This document shows, in pieces, positions 1 to 7,243 of a stretch of 42,422 bases of DNA. The first letter of the stretch is position 1; each line of letters begins with the position of its first letter. The DNA comes from an uncultured Chiayiivirga sp. (GTDB taxonomy: Bacteria; Pseudomonadota; Gammaproteobacteria; Xanthomonadales; Xanthomonadaceae). The stretch covers positions 1-42,422 of the forward strand of contig CAKSZJ010000024.1 of the NCBI GenBank assembly GCA_934525595.1, given 5' to 3'. A program made the position numbers and the translations under genes. The notes under the pieces are model-generated. The model did not search any database. It was not told the origin of the DNA and saw only the letters and a program-made list of their open reading frames with translations.

Positions 1-1
1 C

Positions 2-85
2 GATGCGGCCACGATCCGCAGGGCGGCGCTCGGCCCGCTGTCGGGAATCAGCGAAGCATGGCTGCTGACAACGCCGCCCGGATGA
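2..85 (+). CDS. possible 3' end of an unidentified upstream gene (partial)
   Basis: One reading frame is open from the window edge to a TGA at 83-85 and would encode about 27 residues ending in LLTTPPG. The composition fits a GC-rich coding end, but the stretch is too short to identify and the other forward frames are also partly open. It is listed only because the 160 bases before the first confident gene are otherwise unexplained. Confidence 0.2.
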   Translation, partial: DAATIRRAALGPLSGISEAWLLTTPPG

Positions 86-160
86 CGTGCCTTGCCCCGT
101 CGGGTTTCGGCTTCGGCTAACGTATCCCCTTCGTTAACCAACTCGAAAGGAAGTCCACCG

Positions 161-1912
161 ATGTCGCTGACCCAAGGTGTTCGCCGTGGCCGCCTGGCCG
201 TTGCTGTTGCCGCCCTGTTCGCTGCCAGTAGTCCGCTGCTGGCTGCCGAGAACGTGATGCTGGTGCTGGATGCTTCCGGCTCTATGTGGGGCCAGATCGA
301 CGGCCGCGCCAAGATCGAGATCGCCCGCGAGGCCACCGGCAAGGTGGTGTCGGACTGGGACCAGGCCAACCAGATCGGCCTGATCGCCTACGGCCATCGT
401 CGCAAGGGTGACTGCGCCGACATCGAAACGCTGATCCCGCTGGGTCCGATGGAAGGCGATGTGTTCATGGACACGGTGAACGCGCTCAATCCCAAGGGCA
501 TGACGCCGCTGTCACAGGCCGTCATCGACGCGGCGGCGGCGCTGAAGTCCAGCGAGCAGAAGGCGACCGTGATTCTGGTCAGTGACGGCGAGGAAACCTG
601 CAAGCTCGATCCCTGCGCGGTGGGCGCCGAGCTGGAAAAGAGCGGCGTGGACTTCACCGCCCACGTGATCGGCTTCGACGTGCAGAACCCGGCGCACCAG
701 GCGCAGCTGCGCTGCCTGGCCGAGAACACCGGCGGACGCTACTTCAATGCGCGCGACGCGCTGGAGCTGGGCAGCGCCGTGCAGGGTGCGATGAAGGCCA
801 GCACCCAGCCGCCACCGCCGCCGGCCACGGCCACGCTGAAGCCGAAAGGCCAGGCCGTCATCACCCAGTTGCTGGCAGTTGAATGGAGTGGTCCGGCCGA
901 TGAGGGCGATTTCATTACCGTGGTGCTGCCGGACGCGCCTGATGGTGCCTACCTGACTTACGCCTACGTGCCGGAAGCCGAGGGCGACGGCAGTGGCGAA
1001 GTCGGCTTCGAGATGCCCGCCACGGCTGGCGACTACGAGCTGCGCTACGTCAGCCCCAGCCGTGAGCAGCAGGTGCTGGCGCGTGCGCCGCTTCCGATCG
1101 GTGATCTGGAGGCGATGATCGAGGCGCCGGAAACCGCCGCTGCCGGCACCACGTTGACCGTTACCGCGCGCGGCCCGAAGAGCGGCAGCCATTGGGTCGG
1201 CTTTGTCGAGCCGGGCGCAGACGTCGGCGCCTTCATCGGCAACCACTACGCGCGCCTGCCCGAGCACGGCGATCAGCTGGAGATCAAGGTGCCCGGCGAG
1301 TTGGGCGATTACGAGCTGCGCTATGTGCTGAACGAAGCCGAGCGCGTTGCCTACTCGCGCCCGATCAAGGTGGTGGCGTCGGAGACCATGGTCGATGGTC
1401 CGGCCGAAGTGATGGCTGGCGACCTCGTCAGTATCCAGGCGGCGGGCCCGGTCGATGGCAGCCACTGGATCGGCTTCGCGCCGGCCGGTGCCGAAGCCGG
1501 CGCCTACGTCAACAATGCCTATTACCGACCCGAAGCCGCCAGCGGCAGCGGCACAGTCACCGCGCCGTTCGAGCCGGGTGACTACGAGTACCGCTACATC
1601 CTGTTCGAGGGCCAGAAGATTGCGGCTTCGAAGCCAGTCAAAGTCTTGCCTGCTGCGGCATCACTGACCGCGCCGACGGCGGCGGCGGCCTACACCGAGA
1701 TTGAAGTCAGCTTCCGCGGCCCGCGCAATGGCAGCAACTGGATCGGCATCGTGCCGGTCGGTGGCGATGGCAGCGAGTACAAGGGCTGGAGCTACGTGCC
1801 GGCTGATGGCGACAGCGTGCGCTTCTACACGCCCGAGGAAGCTGGCGACTGGGAAGTGGTGTTCGTGCAGAACGACCAGGTGCTGGCGCGGCAGCCGATC
1901 AGCGTGAAGTAA
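161..1912 (+). CDS. secreted VWA-domain protein with four tandem beta-rich modules
   Basis: The start is placed at ATG 161, behind a GAAAGGAAG ribosome-binding site and directly before a signal peptide ([19 protein letters not shown], cleaved near residue 29). An in-frame ATG at 92 would bury that signal. The 583-residue product has a von Willebrand factor A domain at about residues 32-225, with the metal-binding DxSxS motif as DASGS (37-41) and the later SDGEE segment. A short proline-rich linker follows. Four repeats of about 80-95 residues then run to the C-terminus; the last three share a G-S-H/N-W-[IV]-G motif, and repeat ends carry a GDYE-type motif. No membrane anchor or sorting signal is visible after the repeats, so it is probably periplasmic or exported. 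VWA domains bind protein ligands through Mg2+; the ligand here is unknown. It stands alone and ends before a strong hairpin. Confidence 0.85.
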   Translation: MSLTQGVRRGRLAVAVAALFAASSPLLAAENVMLVLDASGSMWGQIDGRAKIEIAREATGKVVSDWDQANQIGLIAYGHRRKGDCADIETLIPLGPMEGDVFMDTVNALNPKGMTPLSQAVIDAAAALKSSEQKATVILVSDGEETCKLDPCAVGAELEKSGVDFTAHVIGFDVQNPAHQAQLRCLAENTGGRYFNARDALELGSAVQGAMKASTQPPPPPATATLKPKGQAVITQLLAVEWSGPADEGDFITVVLPDAPDGAYLTYAYVPEAEGDGSGEVGFEMPATAGDYELRYVSPSREQQVLARAPLPIGDLEAMIEAPETAAAGTTLTVTARGPKSGSHWVGFVEPGADVGAFIGNHYARLPEHGDQLEIKVPGELGDYELRYVLNEAERVAYSRPIKVVASETMVDGPAEVMAGDLVSIQAAGPVDGSHWIGFAPAGAEAGAYVNNAYYRPEAASGSGTVTAPFEPGDYEYRYILFEGQKIAASKPVKVLPAAASLTAPTAAAAYTEIEVSFRGPRNGSNWIGIVPVGGDGSEYKGWSYVPADGDSVRFYTPEEAGDWEVVFVQNDQVLARQPISVK

Positions 1913-1922
1913 GCGTCGCCGG

Positions 1923-1957
1923 CGCGGCGCGTCATCGACAGCCGATGACGCGCCGTG
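1923..1957. terminator. strong GC-rich hairpin after the VWA gene
   Basis: GGCGCGTCATCG (1926-1937) pairs perfectly with CGATGACGCGCC (1943-1954) around a 5-base loop, and the stem extends outward with further pairs. No T-run follows on either strand, so it may stall transcription or protect the 3' end rather than be a textbook intrinsic terminator. Confidence 0.5.
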
Positions 1958-2007
1958 CCTGACGACTGCGGTAGCATGCGGCTTTCCGATTCACGAGGAC
2001 GCCGCCG

Positions 2008-2163
2008 ATGAGCAGCGACACCGACAACGCCGGCAACGGCGTCACCCGCGAGCAGGCCGAGGACGCCATCCGCACCCTGCTGCGCTGGGCCGGCGAAGAT
2101 CCCGCACGCGAAGGTCTCCTCGACACGCCCAAGCGCGTGGTCAAGGCCTATCGCGACTGGTTT
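2008..2163 (+). pseudogene. folE: 5' fragment of GTP cyclohydrolase I gene
   Basis: The first 52 codons read as the N-terminus of GTP cyclohydrolase I, the first enzyme of tetrahydrofolate synthesis. The diagnostic segment is [29 protein letters not shown]. Full-length FolE is about 180-220 residues and carries its zinc- and GTP-binding residues further on, so this piece cannot be active. Directly after the WF codons the sequence switches, in another frame, to the 3' end of groL. Reading on in the folE frame gives low-complexity residues without homology. An ATG with GAGG nearby (1996-1999) shows that the start is preserved. This is either a real rearrangement breakpoint or an assembly join. 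Confidence 0.8.
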
Positions 2164-2399
2164 TGGCGGCCGGCAAGGGCAACTACGGCTACAACGCTGC
2201 CAACGGCGAATACGGCGACATGGTGGCCTTCGGCATCCTCGACCCGACCAAGGTCACCCGCACCGCGCTGCAGAACGCCGCCTCCATCGCGGGCCTGATG
2301 ATCACCACCGAAGCGATGGTGGCCGAGGCCCCGAAGAAGGACGAGCCGGCGATGCCGCCGGGCGGCGGCATGGGTGGCATGGGCGGCATGGATTTCTGA
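2163..2399 (+). pseudogene. groL: 3' fragment of the GroEL chaperonin gene
   Basis: About 78 codons read as the C-terminal end of the 60-kDa chaperonin Gro[31 protein letters not shown], then [22 protein letters not shown], and the GGM-repeat tail ending GGMGGMDF. The intact protein is about 545 residues, so the equatorial N-terminal part, the apical domain and most of the rest are missing. No ribosome-binding site precedes it and it lies in a different frame from the folE fragment upstream, so no fusion protein is made. Its natural terminator follows. The fragment itself is well conserved without stops, so the truncation is recent or artificial. Confidence 0.85.
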
Positions 2400-2431
2400 T
2401 CCGGCTTCCCGCGACTTCCCGAGGCAACACG

Positions 2432-2462
2432 AAAAAACCCCCGCAGCGATGCGGGGGTTTTT
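2432..2462 (+). terminator. intrinsic terminator of groL
   Basis: CCCCCGC (2438-2444) and GCGGGGG (2451-2457) form a stem around a 6-base loop, with an A-run before and a T-run after (2458-2462). It lies 32 bases after the groL stop. The flanking A-run also makes it usable on the other strand. Confidence 0.9.
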
Positions 2463-2591
2463 CATGCACGTGACAGGGCGCGCGCATGGCGATGAAGGTC
2501 GGCGACCTTCCTCTCTCACACGAATGGCGCTGGCACGTGCGGCCGCCTGATCAGGTCAATGCCACACGGATTGCGAGAGCGCCATGATGGA

Positions 2592-3047
2592 TCAGGCGAT
2601 CGGGGCGTCGTGCACGTGGTTGGCGTGCAGCGGTGCCAGGCGCAGCCCCGGAAATCGTCCGAAGTCGCGGTCGAAGCTGCCCAGCTCGGCGCCGTGCTCG
2701 ATGGCGAGAGCGGCGAGGTGGGCGTCGGTGACCAGGTCACCGCCCACGCCTGCGCCGATCAGCAGGCGCGCCAGCACGGCGGCGTGGCGCTCGGTGGGTG
2801 CAAGGATGCGCGCGTGCGGATGGCTGAGCCAGTCGTCCACCTGCCCCAGTGCCTCGTCGAGCGTGAGCGGGCGCGGAAAGATGCCCGGACGCGTGGCGAT
2901 GCGCAGGAAGCCCAGCAGCACCCCCCAGGCGTAGCCGATGCCGTCGGGCCCTTCGTGCGCCTCTTCCAGCCAGCGTGCCGCGACGGCCTGCTGCGCGGCG
3001 TCGGCGTTGACCGCGTAGAGCAGCACGTTGAGATCGGGCATTTTCAC
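2592..3047 (-). CDS. vapC: VapC-family PIN-domain toxin
   Basis: This 151-residue protein matches the PIN-domain ribonuclease toxins of type II toxin-antitoxin systems, which cleave RNA using Mg2+ held by acidic residues. Visible acids are D5 (MPDLNVLLYAVN), D108 (LVTDAHLAALAIEHGAEL) and D126/D128 (SFDRDFGRFPGL). The central segment GYAWGVLLGFLRIATRP resembles the VapC subgroup in which a nearby Glu is replaced by a small residue. The start is a GTG (3047) overlapping the antitoxin stop by four bases (GTGA), so the two are translationally coupled. Length and motifs are complete and it is probably functional. Confidence 0.88.
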   Translation of the reverse strand: MKMPDLNVLLYAVNADAAQQAVAARWLEEAHEGPDGIGYAWGVLLGFLRIATRPGIFPRPLTLDEALGQVDDWLSHPHARILAPTERHAAVLARLLIGAGVGGDLVTDAHLAALAIEHGAELGSFDRDFGRFPGLRLAPLHANHVHDAPIA

Positions 3048-3292
3048 GGGCGGTAGCGCGCGAGGGTTCCCTGATCGTCGAGCTCGCCGGCCAGCGCCAG
3101 CGCCTTGGTCAGGTCCAGGCGTGGGCGACCCATCGGATAGCGCTTCTGCACGAAGGGTGTCGGTGCGCTTGGTGCGGACAGGCCCTTGCGCAGGGCGTCG
3201 TTGACGACCTGCTTGAAGGGGCGCTGCTGCGCGTGCGCCGCCTGCTTGAGCAGGGCGGCCACGTCGGGATCGAGGGTAAGCGTGGTGCGCAT
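3044..3292 (-). CDS. vapB: VapB-type ribbon-helix-helix antitoxin
   Basis: The 82-residue protein begins MRTTLTLDPDVAALLKQAA, the pattern of a ribbon-helix-helix DNA-binding domain (one beta strand then helices, residues 1-40). Its C-terminal half (GRPRLDLTKALALAGELDD) is the sort of segment that wraps the toxin active site. It is the first gene of the vapBC pair and overlaps vapC by four bases. VapB proteins neutralise the toxin and, with it, repress their own promoter; a palindrome at 3319-3328 just upstream is a candidate operator. Confidence 0.85.
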   Translation of the reverse strand: MRTTLTLDPDVAALLKQAAHAQQRPFKQVVNDALRKGLSAPSAPTPFVQKRYPMGRPRLDLTKALALAGELDDQGTLARYRP

Positions 3293-3318
3293 GATGTTTC
3301 AGGCATCAAATCATTGAG

Positions 3319-3328
3319 CATCATGATG
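3319..3328. promoter_or_regulatory. candidate VapB operator palindrome
   Basis: CATCATGATG is a perfect 10-base palindrome about 27 bases upstream of the vapB start. A related GCATCA copy lies at 3303-3308, between it and the gene. Ribbon-helix-helix antitoxins usually bind such short inverted repeats. Assignment rests on position only. Confidence 0.35.
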
Positions 3329-3391
3329 TCTTGCGGCGGGGCGATTGGCAAACCCGGGGCGGTGCGCGTCGGAGACAACGCCGCGCCGCCG

Positions 3392-4972
3392 TCAGCCGGC
3401 CAGAATCAGGTCCGCAGCGCGCTCGGCGATCATGATCGTCGGCGCGTTGGTGTTTCCCCCCGGCAGGTTCGGCATCACCGAGGCGTCCACCACGCGCAGG
3501 CCGTCCACGCCGCGCACGCGAAGTTCCGGATCGACCACGGCCGTCGCGTCGCTCCCCATGCGGCAGGTGCCGATGGGGTGGTAGACGGTTTCCGCGCGCG
3601 ATTTCACGAACTGCACCCACTCGGCCTCGCTCCGCGGGGTTTTCGCCGGGAAGATCGGCGCGCCGCGATACGGGTCGAAGGCGCTTTGCGCGAGGATATC
3701 CAGCGAGAGCCTGGCGCATTCGACCATCACCTTGAGGTCTACGCCCTCGGCGTCGCCCAGATAGTTCGGATCGATGAGGGCCTTGTCTTCCGGCCGACCG
3801 CTGGCGAGCCAGACGCGCCCGCGGCTGCGGGGACGCAGGTAGCAGGCGTGCAGGGTGTAGCCGTCGCCGGGCATCTGGTTGCGGCCGTGATCGTCGATCA
3901 TCGCCGGAATGAAATGGAGCTGGATGTCGGGACGATCGTCCGGTGCCAGCGCCGAGCGCGCGAAGCCCGCGCCTTCGGCCACGTTGCTCGTGCCCGGTCC
4001 GCGCCGGCCGCGCAGGAAGTAGTCGAATCCGACCCTGATCCGGCTGATGCGGTCGTAGGTGATCGGCTGGGTGCAGTGCTGCAGGGTGGTGACGTCCAGG
4101 TGGTCCTGCAGGTTGGCGCCGACGTCGGGGGCATCGTGCAGCACCGCGATGCCGTGCCGGCGCAGTTCCGCCGCCGGGCCGATGCCGGAAAGCATGAGCA
4201 ACTGGGGCGAGTTGATCGCGCCGCCGCTCAGGATCACCTCGCGCGATGCGTTAAGGCGCTCGGTCCGCCTGCCGAGCCGGCACGCGACGCCGACCGCGCG
4301 GCCTTTTTCAAACAGGATCCGCGCGACCCGCGCTCCGGTGCGCACCGTGAGGTTGGGCCGCGACTTCACCGGATCGAGGTAGCCCACCGCCGTGGAGCAG
4401 CGCGCGCCGTCGCGCTGGGTGACCTGGTACAGGCCGACGCCTTCCTGCGTGGCGCCGTTGAAGTCGGCGTTGAAGGGCAGGCCGGCTTGCCGGCCGGCTT
4501 CGACGAAAACGTGGGTCAGCGGATTGACGTGACGCAGGTCGGAGACCGCCAGCGGGCCATCGGCGCCGTGGAAGGCGTCGGCCGCGCGGGCGTTGCCTTC
4601 GGATTTGCGGAAGTAGGGCAGCACGTTGTCCCAGTGCCATCCCGTCGCGCCGTTTGCCGCCCATTCGTCGTAGTCGCCCGCCACGCCGCGGATGTAGCAC
4701 ATGGCGTTGATCGAGCTCGAACCGCCCAGCAGCTTGCCGCGCGGGCACCACAGGCGACGTCCGCCGAGCTGCGGCTGCGGTTCGGTCTGGTAGTCCCAGT
4801 TGATCGAGGTCATGCCCGCGATTTGCGCGAGTCCTGCGGGCATGTGCACGAAGGGGTGCCAATCGCATCCGCCGGCCTCCAGGAGCAGGACGCGGATGTC
4901 CGGGTTCGCGCTCAGGCGGTTCGCCAGCACGCAGCCGGCGGAACCGGCGCCAATCACGATGTAGTCGTACAT
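3392..4972 (-). CDS. GMC-family FAD oxidoreductase (choline-dehydrogenase-like)
   Basis: The 526-residue flavoenzyme of the glucose-methanol-choline family oxidises an alcohol with FAD as cofactor. The N-terminal dinucleotide-binding motif is [17 protein letters not shown] (about residues 5-21), followed by LLLEAGG. The first GMC signature appears as [18 protein letters not shown] (about 80-97) and the second as [18 protein letters not shown] (about 250-267). The C-terminal [10 protein letters not shown] holds the catalytic His and [13 protein letters not shown] closes the FAD site. The start is the ATG at 4972; the frame stays open far upstream, but without homology. It is closest to BetA/AlkJ-type enzymes, but the substrate cannot be read from sequence and no betaine genes lie nearby. 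It is divergent from the transporter gene at 5216. Confidence 0.9.
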   Translation of the reverse strand: MYDYIVIGAGSAGCVLANRLSANPDIRVLLLEAGGCDWHPFVHMPAGLAQIAGMTSINWDYQTEPQPQLGGRRLWCPRGKLLGGSSSINAMCYIRGVAGDYDEWAANGATGWHWDNVLPYFRKSEGNARAADAFHGADGPLAVSDLRHVNPLTHVFVEAGRQAGLPFNADFNGATQEGVGLYQVTQRDGARCSTAVGYLDPVKSRPNLTVRTGARVARILFEKGRAVGVACRLGRRTERLNASREVILSGGAINSPQLLMLSGIGPAAELRRHGIAVLHDAPDVGANLQDHLDVTTLQHCTQPITYDRISRIRVGFDYFLRGRRGPGTSNVAEGAGFARSALAPDDRPDIQLHFIPAMIDDHGRNQMPGDGYTLHACYLRPRSRGRVWLASGRPEDKALIDPNYLGDAEGVDLKVMVECARLSLDILAQSAFDPYRGAPIFPAKTPRSEAEWVQFVKSRAETVYHPIGTCRMGSDATAVVDPELRVRGVDGLRVVDASVMPNLPGGNTNAPTIMIAERAADLILAG

Positions 4973-5126
4973 GCATCTGGCCGAGACTGGGCGTTGCCTG
5001 CCCGGGACCGAACCTAGCCGCGGGGCCATAGAGCAAATGCTCGGCGCGCGGTGACGGGCCGGGAAATATCGCGGAACCGTGACGCAGACCTCCCGGGCGG
5101 GGCGGGAAAACGATGGAAAGCCTTGG

Positions 5127-5144
5127 CGATGCTGCACTGCATCG
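5127..5144. promoter_or_regulatory. inverted repeat in the GMC/Npt divergent region
   Basis: CGATGC (5127-5132) and GCATCG (5139-5144) form a perfect repeat with a 6-base spacer, 72 bases upstream of the transporter start. The 243-base region 4973-5215 must hold both promoters; no strong -35/-10 pair stands out. It could be an operator or a leader hairpin. Confidence 0.25.
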
Positions 5145-5215
5145 GATACTTTGCGCGCTGGACGGGCACGGCGCCGGTCCGGTGAACCTTCACCCGCGGC
5201 GGAGTACGCCACCTC

Positions 5216-6592
5216 TTGACCACGCCAACCCGTCACCGAACCCTCCCCGGCAGCGGCCTGCGGGACGTGATCGCCTCGCTGGGCGTCGGCTCGCCGGCGC
5301 TGTGGTGGTCGCTGCTCTACTTCTTCAGCCTGCTGACCGGCTACTACGTGCTGCGCCCGGTGCGCGACGCCATGGGCGCGTCGGCCGATGCCCAGGCGAT
5401 CTTTCCGCCAGCGCTGCTCGACTGGGCGCAGGGCCATGGGTTCAGCCTCGGGGATTTCACCCTGCAGGTGCTGTTCACCGGCACCTTCGTCGCGATGGTG
5501 CTGGCGCAGCCGGTCTACGGTGTCCTGGTCTCGCGTTTCCCGCGCCGCGTGTTCCTGCCCGGCGTGTACCTCTTCTTCATCGCCTGCCTGTTGTTCTTCT
5601 ATTGGGCCTTCGCGCGTGAACTGCCCGGGCGCGGTGCACTGTTCTTCATCTGGACGGCGGTGTTCAACCTGTTTGCCGTCACCGTGTTCTGGAGCTACAT
5701 GGCCGACGTCTTCGACAACGAGGACGCCAAGAAGGTCTATGGCTACATCGGCGCCGGCGGCACCATCGGTGCGCTCACCGGGCCGATCATCACCCGCCTC
5801 CTGGCCGAACGTGTCGGGGTGGCCAACCTGCTGCTGGTCTCCGCGTGTTTCCTTGCGCTGTGCCTGGTGTGCATCCTCAGGCTGCGTCCGTGGGCGATCT
5901 TGCGCGAGCAGCGCCATCGCCAGGCCAGCGGCGAAGCGGCCATGGGCGGTTCGGTGCTGGCGGGCCTGGCGCTGGTATGGCGCGATCCGCTGCTGCGCGC
6001 GCTGGCGATGCTGATGTTCTTCGGCGTCGGCGTGGGCACCCTGCTCTACAACGAACAGGCCGCGATCGCGCGCCAGCTGGGGCACGATGCGACGCGCACC
6101 AGCTACTACGCCGGGCTGGATCTCGGGGTGAACTTCCTGACCATCGTGGTGCAGGTGTTCCTGACGCGCTGGCTGCTGCGCCGCTACGGCGTGGCGCCGC
6201 TGTTGCTGATCCCGGCGATGGCGATCCTGGTGGGCTTCGCGGTGCTGTCCGGCTCGCCCCTGCCGGCGCTGATCTGGGTGGTGCAGGTGATGACCCGCGC
6301 CGGCGAGTTCTCGCTCGCCAAGCCGGCGCGCGAAACCCTCTACACCCGCGTCGATCGGGAGGCACGCTACAAGGCCAAGGCGGTGATCGACACGGTGGTC
6401 TACCGCGGCGGCGACCTCAGCTTCGTATGGCTGCACAAGTTCCTGTCCGCCTTTGGCTCCCACATGGTGTTCCTGGTCGGCGTGGGAGTGGCCGCGGGCA
6501 TGGCGCTGGGCGCCTGGCGCGTGGTGCGGGCGGAAAAGGGCCTGCCGCAGGATGCGCCGGTTGCGGATGTGCCGGAGGGGCGCGCCGCCTGA
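5216..6592 (+). CDS. Npt1/Npt2-like (ATP:ADP antiporter superfamily) membrane transporter
   Basis: This 458-residue polytopic membrane protein has about 12 hydrophobic helices. It opens with the family-like LLYFFSLLTGYYVLRPVRDAMG (about residues 33-54) and contains FWSYMADVFDNEDAKKVYGYIGAGGTIGALTGP (about 160-192) and KAKAVIDTVVYRGGD near the C-terminus. These features are shared with bacterial homologues of rickettsial/plastid nucleotide transporters (TlcA/Npt). Free-living bacteria carry distant members whose substrate is not established, so ATP/ADP exchange should not be assumed. The start is a TTG at 5216 with GGAG 11 bases upstream; no closer ATG or GTG is in frame before the first helix. 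It is convergent with the next gene with only three bases between stops. Confidence 0.8.
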   Translation: MTTPTRHRTLPGSGLRDVIASLGVGSPALWWSLLYFFSLLTGYYVLRPVRDAMGASADAQAIFPPALLDWAQGHGFSLGDFTLQVLFTGTFVAMVLAQPVYGVLVSRFPRRVFLPGVYLFFIACLLFFYWAFARELPGRGALFFIWTAVFNLFAVTVFWSYMADVFDNEDAKKVYGYIGAGGTIGALTGPIITRLLAERVGVANLLLVSACFLALCLVCILRLRPWAILREQRHRQASGEAAMGGSVLAGLALVWRDPLLRALAMLMFFGVGVGTLLYNEQAAIARQLGHDATRTSYYAGLDLGVNFLTIVVQVFLTRWLLRRYGVAPLLLIPAMAILVGFAVLSGSPLPALIWVVQVMTRAGEFSLAKPARETLYTRVDREARYKAKAVIDTVVYRGGDLSFVWLHKFLSAFGSHMVFLVGVGVAAGMALGAWRVVRAEKGLPQDAPVADVPEGRAA

Positions 6593-6595
6593 GTC

Positions 6596-7075
6596 TCAGC
6601 GCGGGGTGCGCGATATCCTGGGCGCCAGCCACATCGTGATGCGGGCGCGAAACACGGCCTCATCACGCGTATTGCGCACGATCACCTCGACCGCGAGGTC
6701 GTAGCCGGCGTCGGCTGCGGTGATGGGGCGTTCCGCCGTGGCCGTGGCCTCCAGCGTGCCGTGGGCCTTCTGGAGGTACTCCACCGTCATGCCCCGGGGG
6801 ATCCAGCGCATCGACGGCGGCAGGCTGGCATCCACCATCAGTCCGCCGGCAAGTTCGGCCAGATTGCACAGAGCGATCGCATGCACGCTGCCGAGATGGT
6901 TCCGCACCGCGCGGCGGTCGCGCAGGATGGCCTTGCAGCAGCCCGGCTCCAGCCGGGTGATGAGCGGCCGGATCGAGCTGAAATAAGGTGCCTTGAAGCA
7001 GACCAGACGGCTGAACAGCCAGCGCCCCATCGGCTTGCCGGCGAGGCGGCGGTAGAGGGCGAGCGTGGACGGCAT
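6596..7075 (-). CDS. DUF4442 hot-dog-fold protein (putative acyl-CoA thioesterase)
   Basis: The 159-residue protein has the layout of the DUF4442 group of hot-dog proteins: an N-terminal helix, then N-H-L-G-S-V-H-A-I-A-L-C-N-L-A-E-L-A, where the thioesterase superfamily places its central helix and an acidic residue. Strands such as MTVEYLQKAHGTLEATATA and AVFRARITMWLAPR follow. Relatives hydrolyse or bind acyl-CoA. ATG 7075 is preferred because GAGG lies eight bases upstream; a TTG six codons earlier is possible. Its position 3' of fadE on the same strand fits fatty-acid metabolism, although REP-like repeats separate them. Confidence 0.75.
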   Translation of the reverse strand: MPSTLALYRRLAGKPMGRWLFSRLVCFKAPYFSSIRPLITRLEPGCCKAILRDRRAVRNHLGSVHAIALCNLAELAGGLMVDASLPPSMRWIPRGMTVEYLQKAHGTLEATATAERPITAADAGYDLAVEVIVRNTRDEAVFRARITMWLAPRISRTPR

Positions 7076-7128
7076 CGGATGACCTCGAATCAATGGGAAG
7101 GCGACGTCGGCCGCGTAGCCACGTCGGG

Positions 7129-7243
7129 CCGACCTACGGAGGCGGTGAGGGTTCCCGCCTCGGCGCGTAGGTCGGGGCCACGCCCCCGACGCAGTGTTCG
7201 ATGCCCGGCAGCGTCGGCCACGTAGCCCCCGACGGGGTGTTCT
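7129..7243. repeat. REP-like palindromic repeat cluster
   Basis: CCGACCTACG (7129-7138) is a perfect inverted copy of CGTAGGTCGG (7166-7175). The GGCCACG...CCCCCGACG...GTGTTC block at 7177-7200 recurs in variant form at 7217-7243, reaching the fadE stop codon. Extragenic GTAGGTCGGG-type palindromes are common as dispersed REP elements in many GC-rich gammaproteobacteria. Whether this unit is dispersed in this genome cannot be seen from one window. Confidence 0.5.

Noticed and set aside
2008..2399. A FolE-GroEL fusion protein
   Set aside because: The two fragments are in different frames, so translation from the folE start does not enter the groL frame.
3233..5017. Very long open frame (594 codons) opposite the GMC oxidoreductase gene
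   Set aside because: It mirrors a strongly conserved gene, lacks any recognisable motif, and is explained by the high GC content keeping the opposite frame free of stops.
3392..6463. A 1023-residue GMC protein with a long N-terminal extension
   Set aside because: The first ~497 residues are Gln/His/Arg-rich antisense of the transporter gene; homology begins exactly at [13 protein letters not shown] (4972).
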